Below the pieces are notes generated by a model. The model searched no databases. It saw nothing but the letters and a program-made list of their open reading frames with translations, and had not been told where the DNA came from. 64,000 nt of DNA from Coffea arabica (lineage: Eukaryota; Streptophyta; Magnoliopsida; Gentianales; Rubiaceae). Numbering within the stretch: the stretch's first letter is position 1; every line of letters begins with the position of its first letter. Below are positions 34,461 to 49,300 of the stretch, piece after piece. The translations under genes were made by a program, and so were the position numbers. Where the stretch lies: positions 25,562,001 through 25,626,000 of the forward strand of contig NC_092312.1 in assembly GCF_036785885.1 (NCBI RefSeq). Reading direction: 5' to 3'.

Positions 34461-36300
34461 CAAAGAATGTGGGTCACAAAATCCCAATCAAGAAGGAAAT
34501 TTAATACTATAAAAAGATTGCCTGCTTGGCCATTTGGATTACTTTTGTTATATTATGTTGTGCATGGTTTTTAGCACTGATCCCTTTATCTAAGGGCGCA
34601 ATTCTTGAAGCTTTCTTGTCCTTGTCCGTGGAAAAGGCAGTTGATGACTGTGTGATGCTTTTGAACAAAAACACAATAATGCACAAGATAGGAAGCCGCC
34701 TTTTAATGAGATAAGATATGCCATTTAGAGTGGACGAATAGTCATTTATGGCAAAGGGCAAGTGCGGCCCGGAAGGAGTATAGGTTCGGCAAGAATACAC
34801 AACAAATCAACAATCTTTTTTTGCTTTTAAACCCCCCAAGCAACGCATACTTTTCACGAAAAATGTTACTATGTTTTACCATAATAATCCACTTTATGCA
34901 GTGAAATTTTGTAACGGTAAGGTTTTGAACATATGAAATCACCTAATTTTACTCCTGTTGTTAATCTTAAAACGTATGAGCAATTACACATTAATGATTT
35001 ATTCAAATTTGTGATGAAGGCAAGTCAACCTTAGTATAGGAGCTCACGTAAATTAAGAGTTTAAAATAGTATGCATTTTTTTTTATTTTGTTTTTAGTTT
35101 TAGATTTTTCTAACGGGTGTCCAATGAGCCATCGTCAGTATTTTCATTGAGATCGCATCTATTCTATAACACCTATTACATGAATTTACATATTAACAAT
35201 TGTTACTTTTTTAAAATATGAACACATAACGTGCCGATTACAGATCGTTTTTTTTTTAAAAAAACGTTGTGTGAATAAATGAGTTACATTCACTGTTTCG
35301 TTGTGTAAATTTAAAAATATGGTTGTTATCCACGAATTGGCATTCTTATTCCTTGGAAGCTGCAATCCCATTTAAAACTCATGAAATTCCTAAACCTCAA
35401 ACAAATAGAAACCGACCAAAACTGTGTGAATTTGCTACCCAATTTCATGGAAGTTATAAAAAAAAACCTTAATCCCCACAAAATATTCCCCCTCAAGAGT
35501 GAAAACCTTAAAAACGCCAAAATAAATAGGGGATACTATTAGGGACCTTCGCTCAGGTTTCTCTCAATATCACTTAGCATCCCTAAAATTTTAAAAATTT
35601 TATTTATTTCCTTTATTTTTATTATTTGAGTAGCAAAATATTTTAAAACCCTGAGCTATTATTTTGCTTATTTTACTAAATAAAATGCTCCTAAACCACT
35701 TTGTTTACTCAAAAAAAAAAAAAACCACAACCTAAAAAAAATCTCTAATAGTACCATCACATCACAAAACTATAGTCTATAAAAATATAAATTTGGAAAA
35801 TAAAAAAACATTTGTAAATAAATACACTAGCACTAATTCAACTCTATTTTCTCAAAATCGATTTCTTATGAACATTTTTTTCCCCAATCTCTTTTCAACC
35901 CATTCTATAAACCTTTAAGTTGTAGTACTAAATTACTATAAAAATTATGCAAAATACACAAAAAAATCATACCCTACTCTATCATAATCATAAAAAGAAA
36001 AAGATAAACAAAATTAATTTACTATGTTTCCAAATAAAAAATTGCATAGTCATCAAAATAAAAAAAAGAGTAAGAGAAGATATTGGAGAAAGGGAAAAGG
36101 GAAGAAAGTGAATTTTTGTTTCTTTTTTCTTTAATTTTTTTGAGTTTCATTTATTAGATATGTCAATTATATATTCAGTGAGAGATAATATAGTCATTTT
36201 GCAATTATAAGGGGGAAGACAAGTGATTATTTTTAAAACCTAACGAGGAGGTTTGTGATATTATCCCAGTAATTAGCCACTCTTTCACCTTTGGTCCATC
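34461..36300. other. AT-rich intergenic DNA upstream of callose synthase
   Basis: No gene is supported. Many A/T homopolymers are present. The distal promoter of the callose synthase gene would lie toward its right end. Confidence 0.5.
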
Positions 36301-36632
36301 TTTGGTCACTATTACTACAAGCAAGCACTAGCAAACTCTAGTTCGTTCGGTTGCCCGCCTTAGCTTCTTTCCTTGCCCATAATGTTTTTGCTTACTTTCA
36401 TGTCAGTTAGGTGCCGCCTTCTCTTCGCTCGCTCACTCTCCATTTATTCTCTCTTTACACGTAACTCTCTGTACAGTCTTTTCTTAGTCTTCTCACACCC
36501 GTACACCTGGACTTCAACTGTTTTGTTCCATTAAAGCCATGGTGTGACACTATTTACTGCAGCTCCACTGTCCCATTCCTCTGCTCTGGAAGCAGCAGAG
36601 TTTCAAGAATTTCCTAAATAAAATCTTTCATG

Positions 36633-37314
36633 GTAAATTTCTAGTTGTTTTTGCTGTTCTCAAGTCATCTGTGAGTCCCTTTACCTGTACTGTTCTTTTG
36701 GTAAGCTTTGATCACCAAACAGAGAAGAAAAGCACGCTGAATTCTGTTTCTTGATTAAAAGTAGGATTTTCTCTGTTTTGTTTTTTCAATTGATAAGCAG
36801 CCTGGTGTTAGTTTGAGTCACTGTTGGTTAAATTCGAGTTCAGTTACTTTTATGTTGGAAAGGAAGTTGAGGTTTTGGAAAAAGAAATACGAGTTTCGAT
36901 TGTTTCAGGGATACGAGAAACCGTATTTCCTCTGTTTTCTGAGGGGATACCAAATATGGGTTTTCAGGGTCATTCATGATTAAATTCTGTTTTCTCTGTA
37001 ATACGTTTTGCTGTTAATTTGATGTAATCAGAGTAGAAATGTTAAGGGAATAAAGAAGGAAGATGCAGCTATGGAGGGACTAGTCCAATTTTGCCATGTC
37101 TTTAATGTTTCTTGAAAGAAACTAAGTGGTTCTCTTCTTGTAGTTAGAAAGAGATGAGTGGAAATTTCTTTCTTTCTGTTTTTTCCCTCTGCGGCGACTC
37201 TTTTCCTCAGGCCACTAAAGCTGAAGAGCTGAAATTCTTGTCTTTTAGTGTTCAAATTCTTATTAAATAGTTAAGGTGTGACATTTTGTTCATTTCAATT
37301 TTGGGTTTTGACAG
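36633..37314 (+). other. Putative 5' UTR intron of callose synthase
   Basis: TCATG|GTAAATTTC at 36633 and TTTTGACAG|GTGAATTG at 37314/37315 could bound a leader intron ending 52 bp before the ATG. The CT-rich DNA at 36400-36600 is a plausible first leader exon. Inferred from splice-site sequence alone. Confidence 0.4.
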
Positions 37315-37366
37315 GTGAATTGTAGGGTAATTTGATTTTGTTGTTGAGGTTATAAATTAAAAAAGG

Positions 37367-40300
37367 ATGGCTTACCAAAGGAGGGGATCGGACCTCCAAC
37401 CGCAGAGGCGTATTCTGCGGACACAGACTGCTGGTAATCTAGGGGAGTCTATGATGGACAGTGAGGTGGTTCCATCATCACTGGTAGAGATTGCACCAAT
37501 TCTACGTGTTGCCAATGAGGTCGAGCCAACTAATCCCAGGGTCGCTTATCTCTGTGAGTCCATGACCATTTCAATATCCTTGTGTTGGTTGTTACTTATT
37601 ACACAAATATGTGCATATGACATCTAAGCAATCCATCATCTAAAAACCGTTGGTGGATATCAACTAATTGGCTGTAAGAGCTGAGTGCATGTCTAGATGA
37701 ATTTTAATACTGAAGGTTGTATGGCTGTTCAGCTGATAATGTTGTACCAACGTGGTATGAGAAGAAAATATGAGTTTAAATGCTATTAATTTACTGACTG
37801 TTATGCTACACTTCTTAATCTCAAACTAGTGTTTCAGTCTGCACAAGTCATACAGGCATCAAATTCTAGTTAAATGTTGTGGTACTAATGCTATCGCCCT
37901 CCTTTTTTGTGACTATAGGAAGGATGATAAGTTGTTTGGACATGCTAATGTTTATATGGTTTCCTGAAATTCACTTGTTACAAATTTTGTCTTTTAGTAG
38001 ATGATTAGTACTCAAACTTTTGAGGCATTTAGAAGGGAATGAATGAAATGTATTTACACCATATTACATACTCTAATGGCCTTGCTGGGGGACTCAGGTC
38101 GGTTTTATGCCTTTGAGAAAGCTCACCGTTTGGATCCAACATCAAGTGGACGAGGAGTCCGTCAGTTCAAAACAGCCCTGCTTCAACGTTTGGAAAGGGT
38201 AATGTCAAATTTTCATGAAATTGAAATGAAAAAATTGTGTCTAGTTACTCGATGTAACTTTAGAATATTCTAGTGCTTGTATCAGCAAGAGGACTTTGTT
38301 ATCAGGCTAATCCACCATATTTGGATTACCCAAACATATTCTTGCTGCTTGTCTTCATCTAAAGATGAATGAGCCATTTCTATTCCTACATTTTCCAGTT
38401 AAGTTTGCCTGAGCAAATTCGTATAATCTGGATATCTTGACAGGAAAATGATACAACAATAGCTGGAAGGACAAAGAGTGATGCTCGAGAAATGCAGAGT
38501 TTCTATCAGCACTACTACAGGAAGTATATTCAGGCGTTGCATGCTGCTGATAAAGCTGATCGGTAGGTTTTCTGCAGTCGTGGGCATTTATTTCTTAACA
38601 GCTAAGTGCAGATTCCTTGCTTAATGCTTCTTTATGATCTCTTTTCTGTCCAGTGCTCGACTCACAAAAGCATACCAAACTGCTGCTGTACTTTTTGAGG
38701 TCTTGAAGGCCGTTAATTTGACAGAAGCAGTTGAAGTTGCTGATGAGGTATTCTACTTTCTTTCCTTGTAGATCATAGATAATCTTGATTGTACAGGAAA
38801 GTATACTGGCAATTTGCAGAGGAAGTCTTTTCTATGCATCTGCTTGAGGAGGTTTCATCCTGTTAATTGCTTCAGTTCTCCATGTACATTTCTTCTGCAA
38901 AAGAAGTGGAAAAGGAAAAGAAAAAGAGAGTCAATTACAATAGTTACTCAACCTGTTAATGACAAGCCCCTTTGCTCATGCCGAAGACAAGTTCCTCAAT
39001 TCATACTCAAAAAAGAGTTCCTTTAGTCATAACAGATTATGATAGCAGTCTCCACTTTTTCCAGAGATATAGATGCTTCCTATTTCCTTGATCTTACATC
39101 TTTCCAACCGTTTATACATCCCTAGTTTTTATGGATGTAGATTTTGGAAGCTCACACAAAGGTTACAGAGAAGACAGCAATTTATGTCCCTTATAATATA
39201 CTACCCCTGGATCCTGACAGTGCAAGTCAAGCAATTATGAGATATCCTGAGGTTCGTTTCTAGTAATTTCATCAAATTATAGGTAAGGGCCAGTATTCAG
39301 CATATTTATGGACCTTTTGCATTGTCACAGATTCAAGCTTCAGTTTCCGCACTTCGTAATATTAGAGGACTACCATGGCCTAAGGGTCATAAGAAAAAAG
39401 TTGATGAGGATATTTTAGATTGGCTTCAGGTTATGTTTGGTTTTCAGGTAAGTGCTGCTTCTGCTAGAGCTGTATGTGTATATACATGGATGACTGAGAA
39501 GTAGGGCATGGCCAAATGGTTGCATATGCGACTGGTTGCATATGCGACTTAGAGATGAACAGCATTGCTCATTGCTTCTTGTAATGATTTTATTCGCTGA
39601 AGTATTATTCATCTACAGAAGCATAATGTATCAAATCAGCGGGAACACTTAATCTTGTTGCTGGCAAATGTGCACATTCGTCAATTTCCAAAGCCTGATC
39701 AGCAGCCCAAAGTACTTCGCTTCCATAATTTCACCTAAACTGCCACCCCTCAACTTTTTCTACTTTTTTTTGTGGGATCGCCCGTGTTCTGATGATCTGT
39801 CCTGTATGTCTTTGTATTCTAGTTGGATGACGAGGCACTTACAGAAGTTATGAAAAAGCTCTTCAAAAACTACAAGAAATGGTGCAAGTATCTTGGTCGC
39901 AAGAGTAGTCTTTGGTAAGTGAATTCACCTCCTCCTCCATAAGTTAATATTCTACACTCTGCTTTTTGTTTGTATCTTTACATTCTTTTGCCTCATTTTG
40001 TTGGTTTTTAGACTTCTTATTCCATTATTGTCTCCATTTGCAGGTTGCCGACAATCCAACAAGAAGTGCAGCAAAGGAAGCTGTTATACATGGGCTTATA
40101 TCTTCTTATCTGGGGGGAGGCTGCAAATTTACGATTTATGCCAGAATGCCTCTGTTATATCTACCATCATGTACGATTACTTTTTTCCCCCTGTTTTATA
40201 GTGAGATATCCAATCCTTTTTGTCAACTTTGAAGGTCTCTTGTTACTTTTGGCTCTCTTCCTGCCTATTGCAACTAAAATTCTGTAAAGTTTTGCCTTTT

Positions 40301-43300
40301 CTTGTAACTCTTTTCTGTTATGCACATAAAATTGGAATCTGATTGAGTCCAGAAGAAGCATGTCCAGTTTGTAACACAAGCACTAAAAGATGCAGTTTTT
40401 ATATATTTCTCAACGCACGTATCTGTTTCTGGTTCTGTACTAGAGCAATTTCATCTTATATCAATGCTGTACATGATATTTAGATGAAGAACAAGTGCTT
40501 ATTTGATTCCTTGGTTGTTAGGTTAAAATACTATTCCTCAATATGTTGAGATCTTATTTTAATTGGTCTGGTGAATTTGAGCACAGTCAGTTACAGCATA
40601 AAAAGGAATGGTTTTGTATCATCTGCATTTAGTAACCACAGATGGTTTAGTTTGTTTTCGATGCATGATTGGACTGCCTTAACAGCTTAGTTTTCCATAT
40701 ATAGGTGAGCCTGTTATTTGGGTGATCAGAACATGTAGGGCAATAGCTTCAGTTGCAACCCACAAATTCCCCTGCTCTAAAGTCATGTTCTTTTGGTGTG
40801 AAGTACAAATTCCCTGGAAAGATGCATAGGGTTGGCTGTAGCTAGTGAGTTTGGATAATTGCTTGATTCTTGATGGAACTGTCTTGTCTGTATAGCCTGA
40901 TAACATAAATTGTTGTGATGATTTGTCTGCCTGTGATATTCATAAACTCCACTTTTATGGTTAAAGGATTGCGTTTGTTTTGAGTGTATTCTATTCTACT
41001 TTACATAGAGAACTGATGCAGATTACGGTCTTCCTATCTTAGCTGCAAGTCAGGTCACTTAGTAGTGTCGAAAAGAAAACTGGTATCGGAGAAGTGAAAG
41101 GAATTTACCAATGGCAGCAGAAAAATGGGTATTAAGGATGGTTGTGGCCTTCTTGAATTGCTGAAGGTGTTGGGAGTTTTGTGCTTTGTTGGTAGAAGAG
41201 AGAAACACAAAGGATCCAGCCATTAGGGACTAGCGTCAAATATTAGGAAATAAAGAGAGAAGAAGAATAAAAAGGCATTGTAAAATTGAGCATCTGCAGT
41301 ATCTTGGGGAACATACATATTCACTTTCTGGGCACTGGATTGTTGGAAACCTTGTATGACTGTGAATTCAAAAGAAAAAGGAAAGGCTGTTCCCAATGAA
41401 AAACAAATCTGATCAACTTGTCTACAGTAGCATATGTATTTCAATGCTTGTTGAATGCTTTAGTATCAAGTTGTTAAGGTATTAAATGAACTATGACAAA
41501 ACTATTATTAGTAATAAATTTGTTGCTTCTCAAAGAACTGCACATCCAAGCTGACATATTTTTCAACTTATTATGCTCAAGTTCTGATTATATTGAATTC
41601 AATCAATCTCCTCGATATTAAGTTATTCTGCTGTTTATATTCAGATGGCCTTTGAACTTTATGGTCTGCTTGCTGGAAGTGTTAGTCCTACAACAGGTGA
41701 GACTATTAAGCCTGCCTATGGTGGTGATGAAGAGGCTTTCCTGAAGAAAGTCGTAACTCCAATTTATAACACTATAGCTGGGGTAATTGCTTCTTGCTGG
41801 CTTCTGAGATTCTAAACTTTCCTGTTTCCATCTTTAGCTTAGGTGGGTTTTGTCTCTTACTGCTTTTTCTGCCACACAGGAAGCTAAAAGGAGCAAAGAT
41901 GGAAAATCAAAGCATGCTCAATGGAGAAACTACGATGATTTAAATGAGTACTTCTGGTAAGCTTCTTTAGAATAGGAGTCAATGTTTTCCAGTTCAAAAA
42001 ATGTGCAAACTCAGTAGTGCTTGGCAACAAATTGCAGGTCAGAAAATTGTTTCAGGCTCGGATGGCCAATGCGTGCTGATTCCGACTTCTTCTGTATTCC
42101 TGGTGAAAGGCATCGCAGTGACAAGACTGAGGTATATACTATTTTCTGATTATACCATTCTTACCTCATTATTGTCAGTTACTAGATCCTCTCTTTTCTA
42201 ATTGACTTTGAAGAGCAAAATTATTATCCTCTATTGGAGGCACAGTTCTTACATTTCACTTCAGGTTTTTTTTTTTTTTTTGTTTTTTTGTTGTTGATAG
42301 GGCTAGACCAAATTTTGTCTTTCAAATATTATATCCTCCTTTTAGCTGCAAAAATAATTGAACTTTTACCTGTCTCTGGTGATTAGGAAAGAAGAAGATA
42401 AAATTAGTAATGTTTCTGATAATATGTTAATTGGTTGGTTGAATGGAGCTCTTTTAACGAAATTTCCTATTTAAATATAAATGTGAAGTTACTTGTAAGT
42501 TGAGTAAACGGAACAAATTCTCGTAAATACTTTGTAAAGTTGTTCTTCCTTCTCTGTATTGCATTGAGTATCCCTTCATAATCTTTGTGAAGCTAACTGT
42601 TTTTGTCCAATTTCAAAGTGCCAAATTCTTTCACAACAAAAAATTCTGGATTTTCTTATATGTTGAGGCATACCCAATTTTGATGTCATTAAGCCTATTG
42701 GTAGATATTCATACTAAAATGCTCCATATGGTTGAGCCAATTAACTTTTTCATTGCTGAAGACTACAATATTTAGTCTTTCAGTGATAAAGGCGCAACAG
42801 TCAGTTTGGTAAGACAGCAAAACTGGTGCTTAGATTGCTGACTTCTATTGGATGATAATCTTTCTGAGGATAAGAACTGATAAATGATGAAAGCAGAACA
42901 GGAAAATTGATACTATTTACATTTGCATTTCAGAAAACATCAGAAATACAATGTTTGCAATATTCTAATTATGTGAAAGTTTGTTCACTGCCCTTCTCTT
43001 TCTCTTACCAGAATAATATACCTTTAGCTGTATGTTCACTATTAAAAAGCTTTCTTCTACCTGAAATGATTGATTACCTCTTTCGACTACTTGACCATGT
43101 TATTCATGTCATTCTTGTCTTTTGCAGCTTTTTATTAAAAATGATTTTCTTCTTAATCCCTAAATTGTTCATCCAGTTAATTTCTCTTGGACATTTTATC
43201 TGTTTCTTAATGAAGATAGTTCACTCGTTATCTGGATATATGACCTAAAGACTTGCTCCTATGTGGATGTGATGCTACCAGGAAAGTGAACGAAGTACAG

Positions 43301-46300
43301 GGGATCGATGGATGGGAAAAATTAATTTTGTTGAGATACGCTCGTTTTGGCACATATTTAGGAGTTTTGATAGGATGTGGAGCTTTTTTATTTTGTGCTT
43401 GCAGGTAATCATTTTATTTATGTTGTGAATATATTTAGCTTTTGGCTAGAGTCAGCTTACCTCCTTGAAGTTGACACTTAATCCTTTTCGAACCTATCAA
43501 GTTTAAATGGGGTTAAATTTTCCTGTTTCTAATGGTTATATTTGCAATGTCAACCAATACTTATTTCAAATTTGAATGAGAATAAAGATCCATTCACATT
43601 ATAGCACTTATACCCCCATTAAACCTGCTAATTTAAAAAAAAAAAAAAGATCCAATGCCTAGCAGGAGATGAAGTGGAATGCAACTGTTGAATGAAAAAG
43701 AGAAAAAGAAAACTGGAGAAGCCAGAATTTTACTTCCTTTATGTTTTTTTGTTGAGGACTTCTCATCCTCGAGGTTGTATCACTTGTCTTTGTTTTATAA
43801 AATTTGTTCTTCTATCTTGAAAAGAAAATCTGTACAACTTAATAACAAAGAAAGAAGGATTATATTCACTCTCTCTTTTCCAGCTCTTCAACATCCCAAG
43901 TTTTTCCTTTCTTTCTCATCTTCTGCTGCTATTCATCAACTTCTTGACACACTTGACCTATGGCAATAAAACAAGGACCAGGTTACTTACTTCTCAAGTT
44001 GTAGTTCCATTATGCTGACCAGCAACTTGTTGGGAGCAGGGGCAAAAAACGCCTGCCCAACCTAGTAAAGTGGTGGGCAACCGAACGAGTATTGCAGTTA
44101 GGGGGTGGTCAGAAGCATACCCCAAGCAGCCTCCTGTGAGCCCAAAAAGCGCCGGGGGGGGGGCTGGGGAGATACTGGCTGCCCTCCAAAGAGATAATAC
44201 AGCTCTAGAAGGATATTGTGGAGGTTTCCCTACACTTTAAGAGTACTTATAGAAAATCCCTCAGAACCTTCTGGAAGAGCATCATCAGAAAACTTATAAT
44301 TGGCCCGTTTTACTTGGAGTTGTAATTAAGTGTCTCAGTAATCTGTTTGTTTTTCCTTTACCTTTTTTTTTGTTTTCTATTCCTCCAAGTATAACACCTA
44401 TTATGTCATTAACACAGGCTATGATCATCGTTGCTTGGAATGGCTCAGGCGATCTTGGTTCTGTATTTGAGGCAAATGTATTCAAGAAAGTCTTGAGCAT
44501 TTTCATAACTGCTGCAATACTGAAACTTATCCAAGGTGAATGGATATCATAATCTCGTTCTGTTAGATTACATTTTTGTGATGTCTTAATGCTCTATATG
44601 TCAACTAATAGTGACATGTGCGGTCTTTCATGTTCTTTGTTGTTAACATTTTTGCTTGTTCAGTTATTTCTTGATACGTTATTTTCAAGATATTCATGCG
44701 TATACTGGATATGCTTAACCTTGTTAAAAATTCACATTGCTACTGTAAATGTAATCCTGGGAAAGGATTAGGATTTTGACAATCACACCAAATGAATCAG
44801 CAAGGTCAGCAAAAATAGTGTTCTTATCTGGTTTATGGTGCTGTACTTTTGGTCCACAATGCATAAAACCAAAAATGACTGCTTAAGTTTTGTAGGAAAG
44901 AGGAGGTCATTGTGTGTCTACATTTTTCTGTATGCCACATATGCTGCACAAGATTGTATTTAATGTATGGCTTCTTTTTCATCATATATTCAGCTGTTGT
45001 GGATGTAATTATGAGTTGGAAAGCATGGCACAACATGTCTCCACATGTGAAGCTAAGATATGTATTAAAGGTGGTTTCTGCAGCTGCTTGGGTGATTGTT
45101 TTGCCAGTCACTTATGCATATAGTTGGAAAAACACTGCTGGAATTGCGATGACCATTAGGAATTGGTTTGGAAATGGTGCAAGTTCCCCTTCTTTCTTTA
45201 TTATTGCAAGTCTGATATATTTGTCTCCCAACATGCTCTCTGGATTATTGTTTCTGTTTCCCTTCATCCGCCGGTATCTTGAGAAGTCGGATTATAAAAT
45301 CTTCAGGCTCATTATGTGGTGGTCTCAGGTATATAAGCTCATGCATTCTAAATGAGTTAGTCTCCTGTATTTTAAGCTTCAGATATTTTTTCTGATTCTT
45401 AAAGTCATCTTGTCATGCAATCAATTTCCTTTGCTTGAACAATGCAGCCTCGACTCTTTGTTGGCAGGGGGATGCAAGAGAGTACATTTTCTCTTTTCAA
45501 GTAAACTTTCTGAGCTTTTCTCATTGCCTGGGAAGATTTATGTATGATGTATCCTGATCACTATTAATAATCATCTATCCCAGATACACTCTATTTTGGG
45601 TTCTCCTATTAGCAGCCAAGCTGGCATTCAGTTTCTTTATAGAGGTGATGCCACGAATCCTCTTTGTTTACCATGATTGCATCTCACAGAAAGTAAATGA
45701 AGCTACACTTTTAGCATGCTTTAAATATAATATTAATCCCAGTATTAAATCAGTAGTCTAGTCATGTCACGAAAAATTTCTGTCTCTTGGCGTTCCACAT
45801 GATTGATTGATTATATCATAGGTATGATCGTGAAAATGGATTCTTCCACAGTTCGTAAAATACCTATAAAGTCAATGGCTGTGGATAAGATTTATGTAGG
45901 AGAGAAGTGTATACTTTGTATTTTTAAATTACCACCAAAAAGCAGAAAAGACTTTTGTATTCAGATTCTTCTTTGTTCTTGGTCTTCATGGTGCTGGATT
46001 AAAAGGTGGGTTTGAACCTAGCAAGACTTGATGCATAATAAGCTGTCATTATACTCTATCAAACAGAATCCTTTATTAACTGGGTGTAACTTGACCTTTA
46101 GCCGCATGCATCCCTTATCTGTTCTTTTAGTCTTATCCTTTTTTTCCCTGACTAGCACCATTTAGTTTCTTGTCCATCAATTCACATTTGAGAATCGATC
46201 AGTTTCCTTGTGTCAATAATCCTGTGATATATAGTATGATTTGGACAAATTGACTCTGCAAATAGAAATTAAGATAATTTGGAGGTGTAAGGGCTGCGGT

Positions 46301-49300
46301 GGACCAAATTAATGACATAGTGTTTCAGGTAGATTTGTAGCTGAGACCACCATTCTGCCATGACTGCTTTATGTTACACAAAGTTCTTTGTTCAAGGAAA
46401 TTAATCTGGAGGTCAGTTATCAGCCTAGATGTAAAAGATAGGCTTGACAGATTTTTATTGCAGATAAAGCCTCTCGTAAATCCGACAAAAGAAATAATGA
46501 AGGTTCACATATCACGTTATGCGTGGCATGAGTTCTTCCCTCGAGGTATCCAATTATGTAAATCTCCCTTAGAGATGTTGTGTAAATGTAAAATTGCTAT
46601 TCCTCTAAATGTCTATTTATGATCATTTTACAGCAAATAAAAATATAGGAGTGGTGATTGCACTCTGGGCTCCTATCATTCTAGTAAGTTCCTGGTCATA
46701 ATAATACTAATTTTTTGCAGTTCCTAATGAGATAAGTTGTCCTCATTCTGATCTTCTCTCTTGTTGCTTTATGTCTTGCTTTCTTCATCTTTCCTTTTCT
46801 TTTTACAAAATGCAGTTTCATTTTGTTCCCAGGTCTATTTCATGGATATACAGATCTGGTATGCTATTTTCTCCACAATATTTGGCGGCATATATGGAGC
46901 TTTTCGGCGTCTAGGAGAGGTTGGTTAAACTTCTCATACTCTTAGTTTCAGTCTCTTTTTTTTTTTTTGGGGGGGGGGGGGATAGTAAGGGGGGGAATGA
47001 GAGCAGTTTTTTGTTCCTCTAATCTTAGGAGGAATCAGCATTAGGTTGGTAACCTTGGCCACTTGGTACATGGACTGAATTTCGTGCTATTGAATATCAA
47101 AGATATATTTGTTGTGAAAAGACTGAATAATTACCCCTTAATCAGATCTTTTAATCAGATCTTTTGCTTAGTTGATACACAATAACTGGTCCAAACAATG
47201 AGTTGCTTAGGTACATGTTGTAGCAAACCAGAGGGGCTGGTAAATCTAGCAGGTGACTTTTTAGAATTCCTACAAGGAAGCAATATTGGTATTTGTTATA
47301 AGGGTAAAGAATGCATTTTATCACTCTGTGGTTCAATTAAGCATTTTGCATTGCTTTATTATTGATTCATTGATTCTCTGTTTCTCAGTATCAGTTGAGC
47401 TTCATTTTAAGGGAAATTGGTAATTTGAAAGTATCAGTCTCTCTATGTTTTTGAAATGACCATATTGCATTTTTTTCTGTAGAGTTCAATCATTTCTTTG
47501 AGACATAGCATGTTACACACTGTGCTCTTGCTTTCATTAATTTCCAAAACCTCCATGAATTGTTTTTGGGTTTGCTTCATAAGACTGGTAGAGGCCTACT
47601 ATAGCTTGTTGTCTTGTCACCTAGAGTTTGGGAAGGTAGAACAAGGAGGAGGAAGGAAAAGATAGCAAAGAAAAGAGAAAGGGGAAAGAAAGAGAGAAAT
47701 GATGATCTGAAAAAAATTCATTTAAAAAATTGCCTGCAACTAATGTGGCACTTTTTGTAACTTGATGTGCTACTTGGACTGAATGGCAAGATATCACGTG
47801 TTTCTAATGTTGAGTGGCTGAAGTGTGACTTTGAACAGTTAAATTGCCTGGAATAGTACGTTTGAAAAAGTTTATTGACCATCACAGTAATCTAAATTAT
47901 TCTTTTTTGTTCTTTAGGAGATCAGATGCTTTTTGATATTTAGCTTATGAATTTGGAACATATCTTCTGTCAGATAAGAACATTAGGAATGCTGAGGTCT
48001 CGCTTCCAGTCATTGCCTGGTGCTTTTAATGCCTGCTTAATTCCTGTGGAGAAGGGTAAAAAACCTAAGAAGGGACTGAAGGCAACATTTTCTCGGAAAT
48101 TTGATGAGGTTCATATTAGTAAAATAACTTGCTATACTATGTCAGATTTGCTGTTACTTTATTTTTGTTGGTTTCTCAAAAGTTGTTGGTAACATTTGTG
48201 TACATATTGTTGCCTTCAGATCCCATCCAGTAAAGAGAAGGAAGCAGCAAGGTTTGCTCAGATGTGGAATAAAATCATTGAAAGCTTCAGAGAGGAGGAT
48301 CTAATAAATAATAGGTATTTGATGATGCTATGCTGGTAGTATTTTTCCATTTCATGAAAGCCTGAATAAATCATTTTGGAGTCATTCAATAGGGAAATGA
48401 ACCTGTTGCTTGTGCCTTACTGGGCAGATCGTGATTTAAATCTCATCCAGTGGCCTCCATTTTTACTAGCTAGCAAGGTATTGTGGCACCTGAATGTCTT
48501 TCTTTTATCTCCTGGGAGAAATATGTTCATCTATCTATTTCTACATATAGCTTCCTATTGCACTGGATATGGCTAAAGATTGTGCTGGGAAAGACCGTGT
48601 CCGTGAGCTGAACAAGAGACTGACTTTAGATGTTTACATGCGCTGTGCAATTCGTGAATGCTATCTTTCATGTAAAAGCATCATCAATTCTTTGGTTGTG
48701 GGTGAACGTGAAAAAGTGTAAGTTTTACATTAGAAAAATGGAGTTAAAAATGGAAGTTAGAATTCCGCCTTTTTTAGTTCCTTCTGTATTTACTCGATGT
48801 TTCTTACGTTCAGGGTCCTAAATGAGATTTTCTCCAAAGCTGATGAACACATAGAGAAAGGTGATCTAACAGTAGAATTTCAAATGGGTGCCCTTCCTAG
48901 CCTTTATGAGCAATTTGTACAGCTTATCGAGTACCTGGTACTTAAAATTGCACACACTTTTTGAGTTGCATCTATTTTTGGATTGTCTTGATACATACTG
49001 AGAAGTTTGTGAACAATACAGAAAGAGAATAAAAAAGAGGACAAGGATCAAGTAGTAATTGTGCTGCTCAACATGTTTGAGGTTGTGACCAGGGACATAA
49101 TGGAAGACTCAATTCCTAGGTAAATTATAAGCATCTGATTTCTTCTGCATATTTGCTTGATAAGATAGTCCACCTTTTCTGATTAATCCAGTTCTACAGT
49201 ATTCTAGACTCTAGTCATGGTGGCTCTTACAGCATGCATGAGGCAATGACGCCTATTGATAAACAATATCAATTTTTTGGCACACTGAGGTTCCCAGTGA

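Noticed and set aside
44030-44180. GC-rich patch in a callose synthase intron
   Set aside because: It is compositionally distinct (G-runs, GCCTGCCCAACC) but has no termini, duplication or coding signal to support an element.
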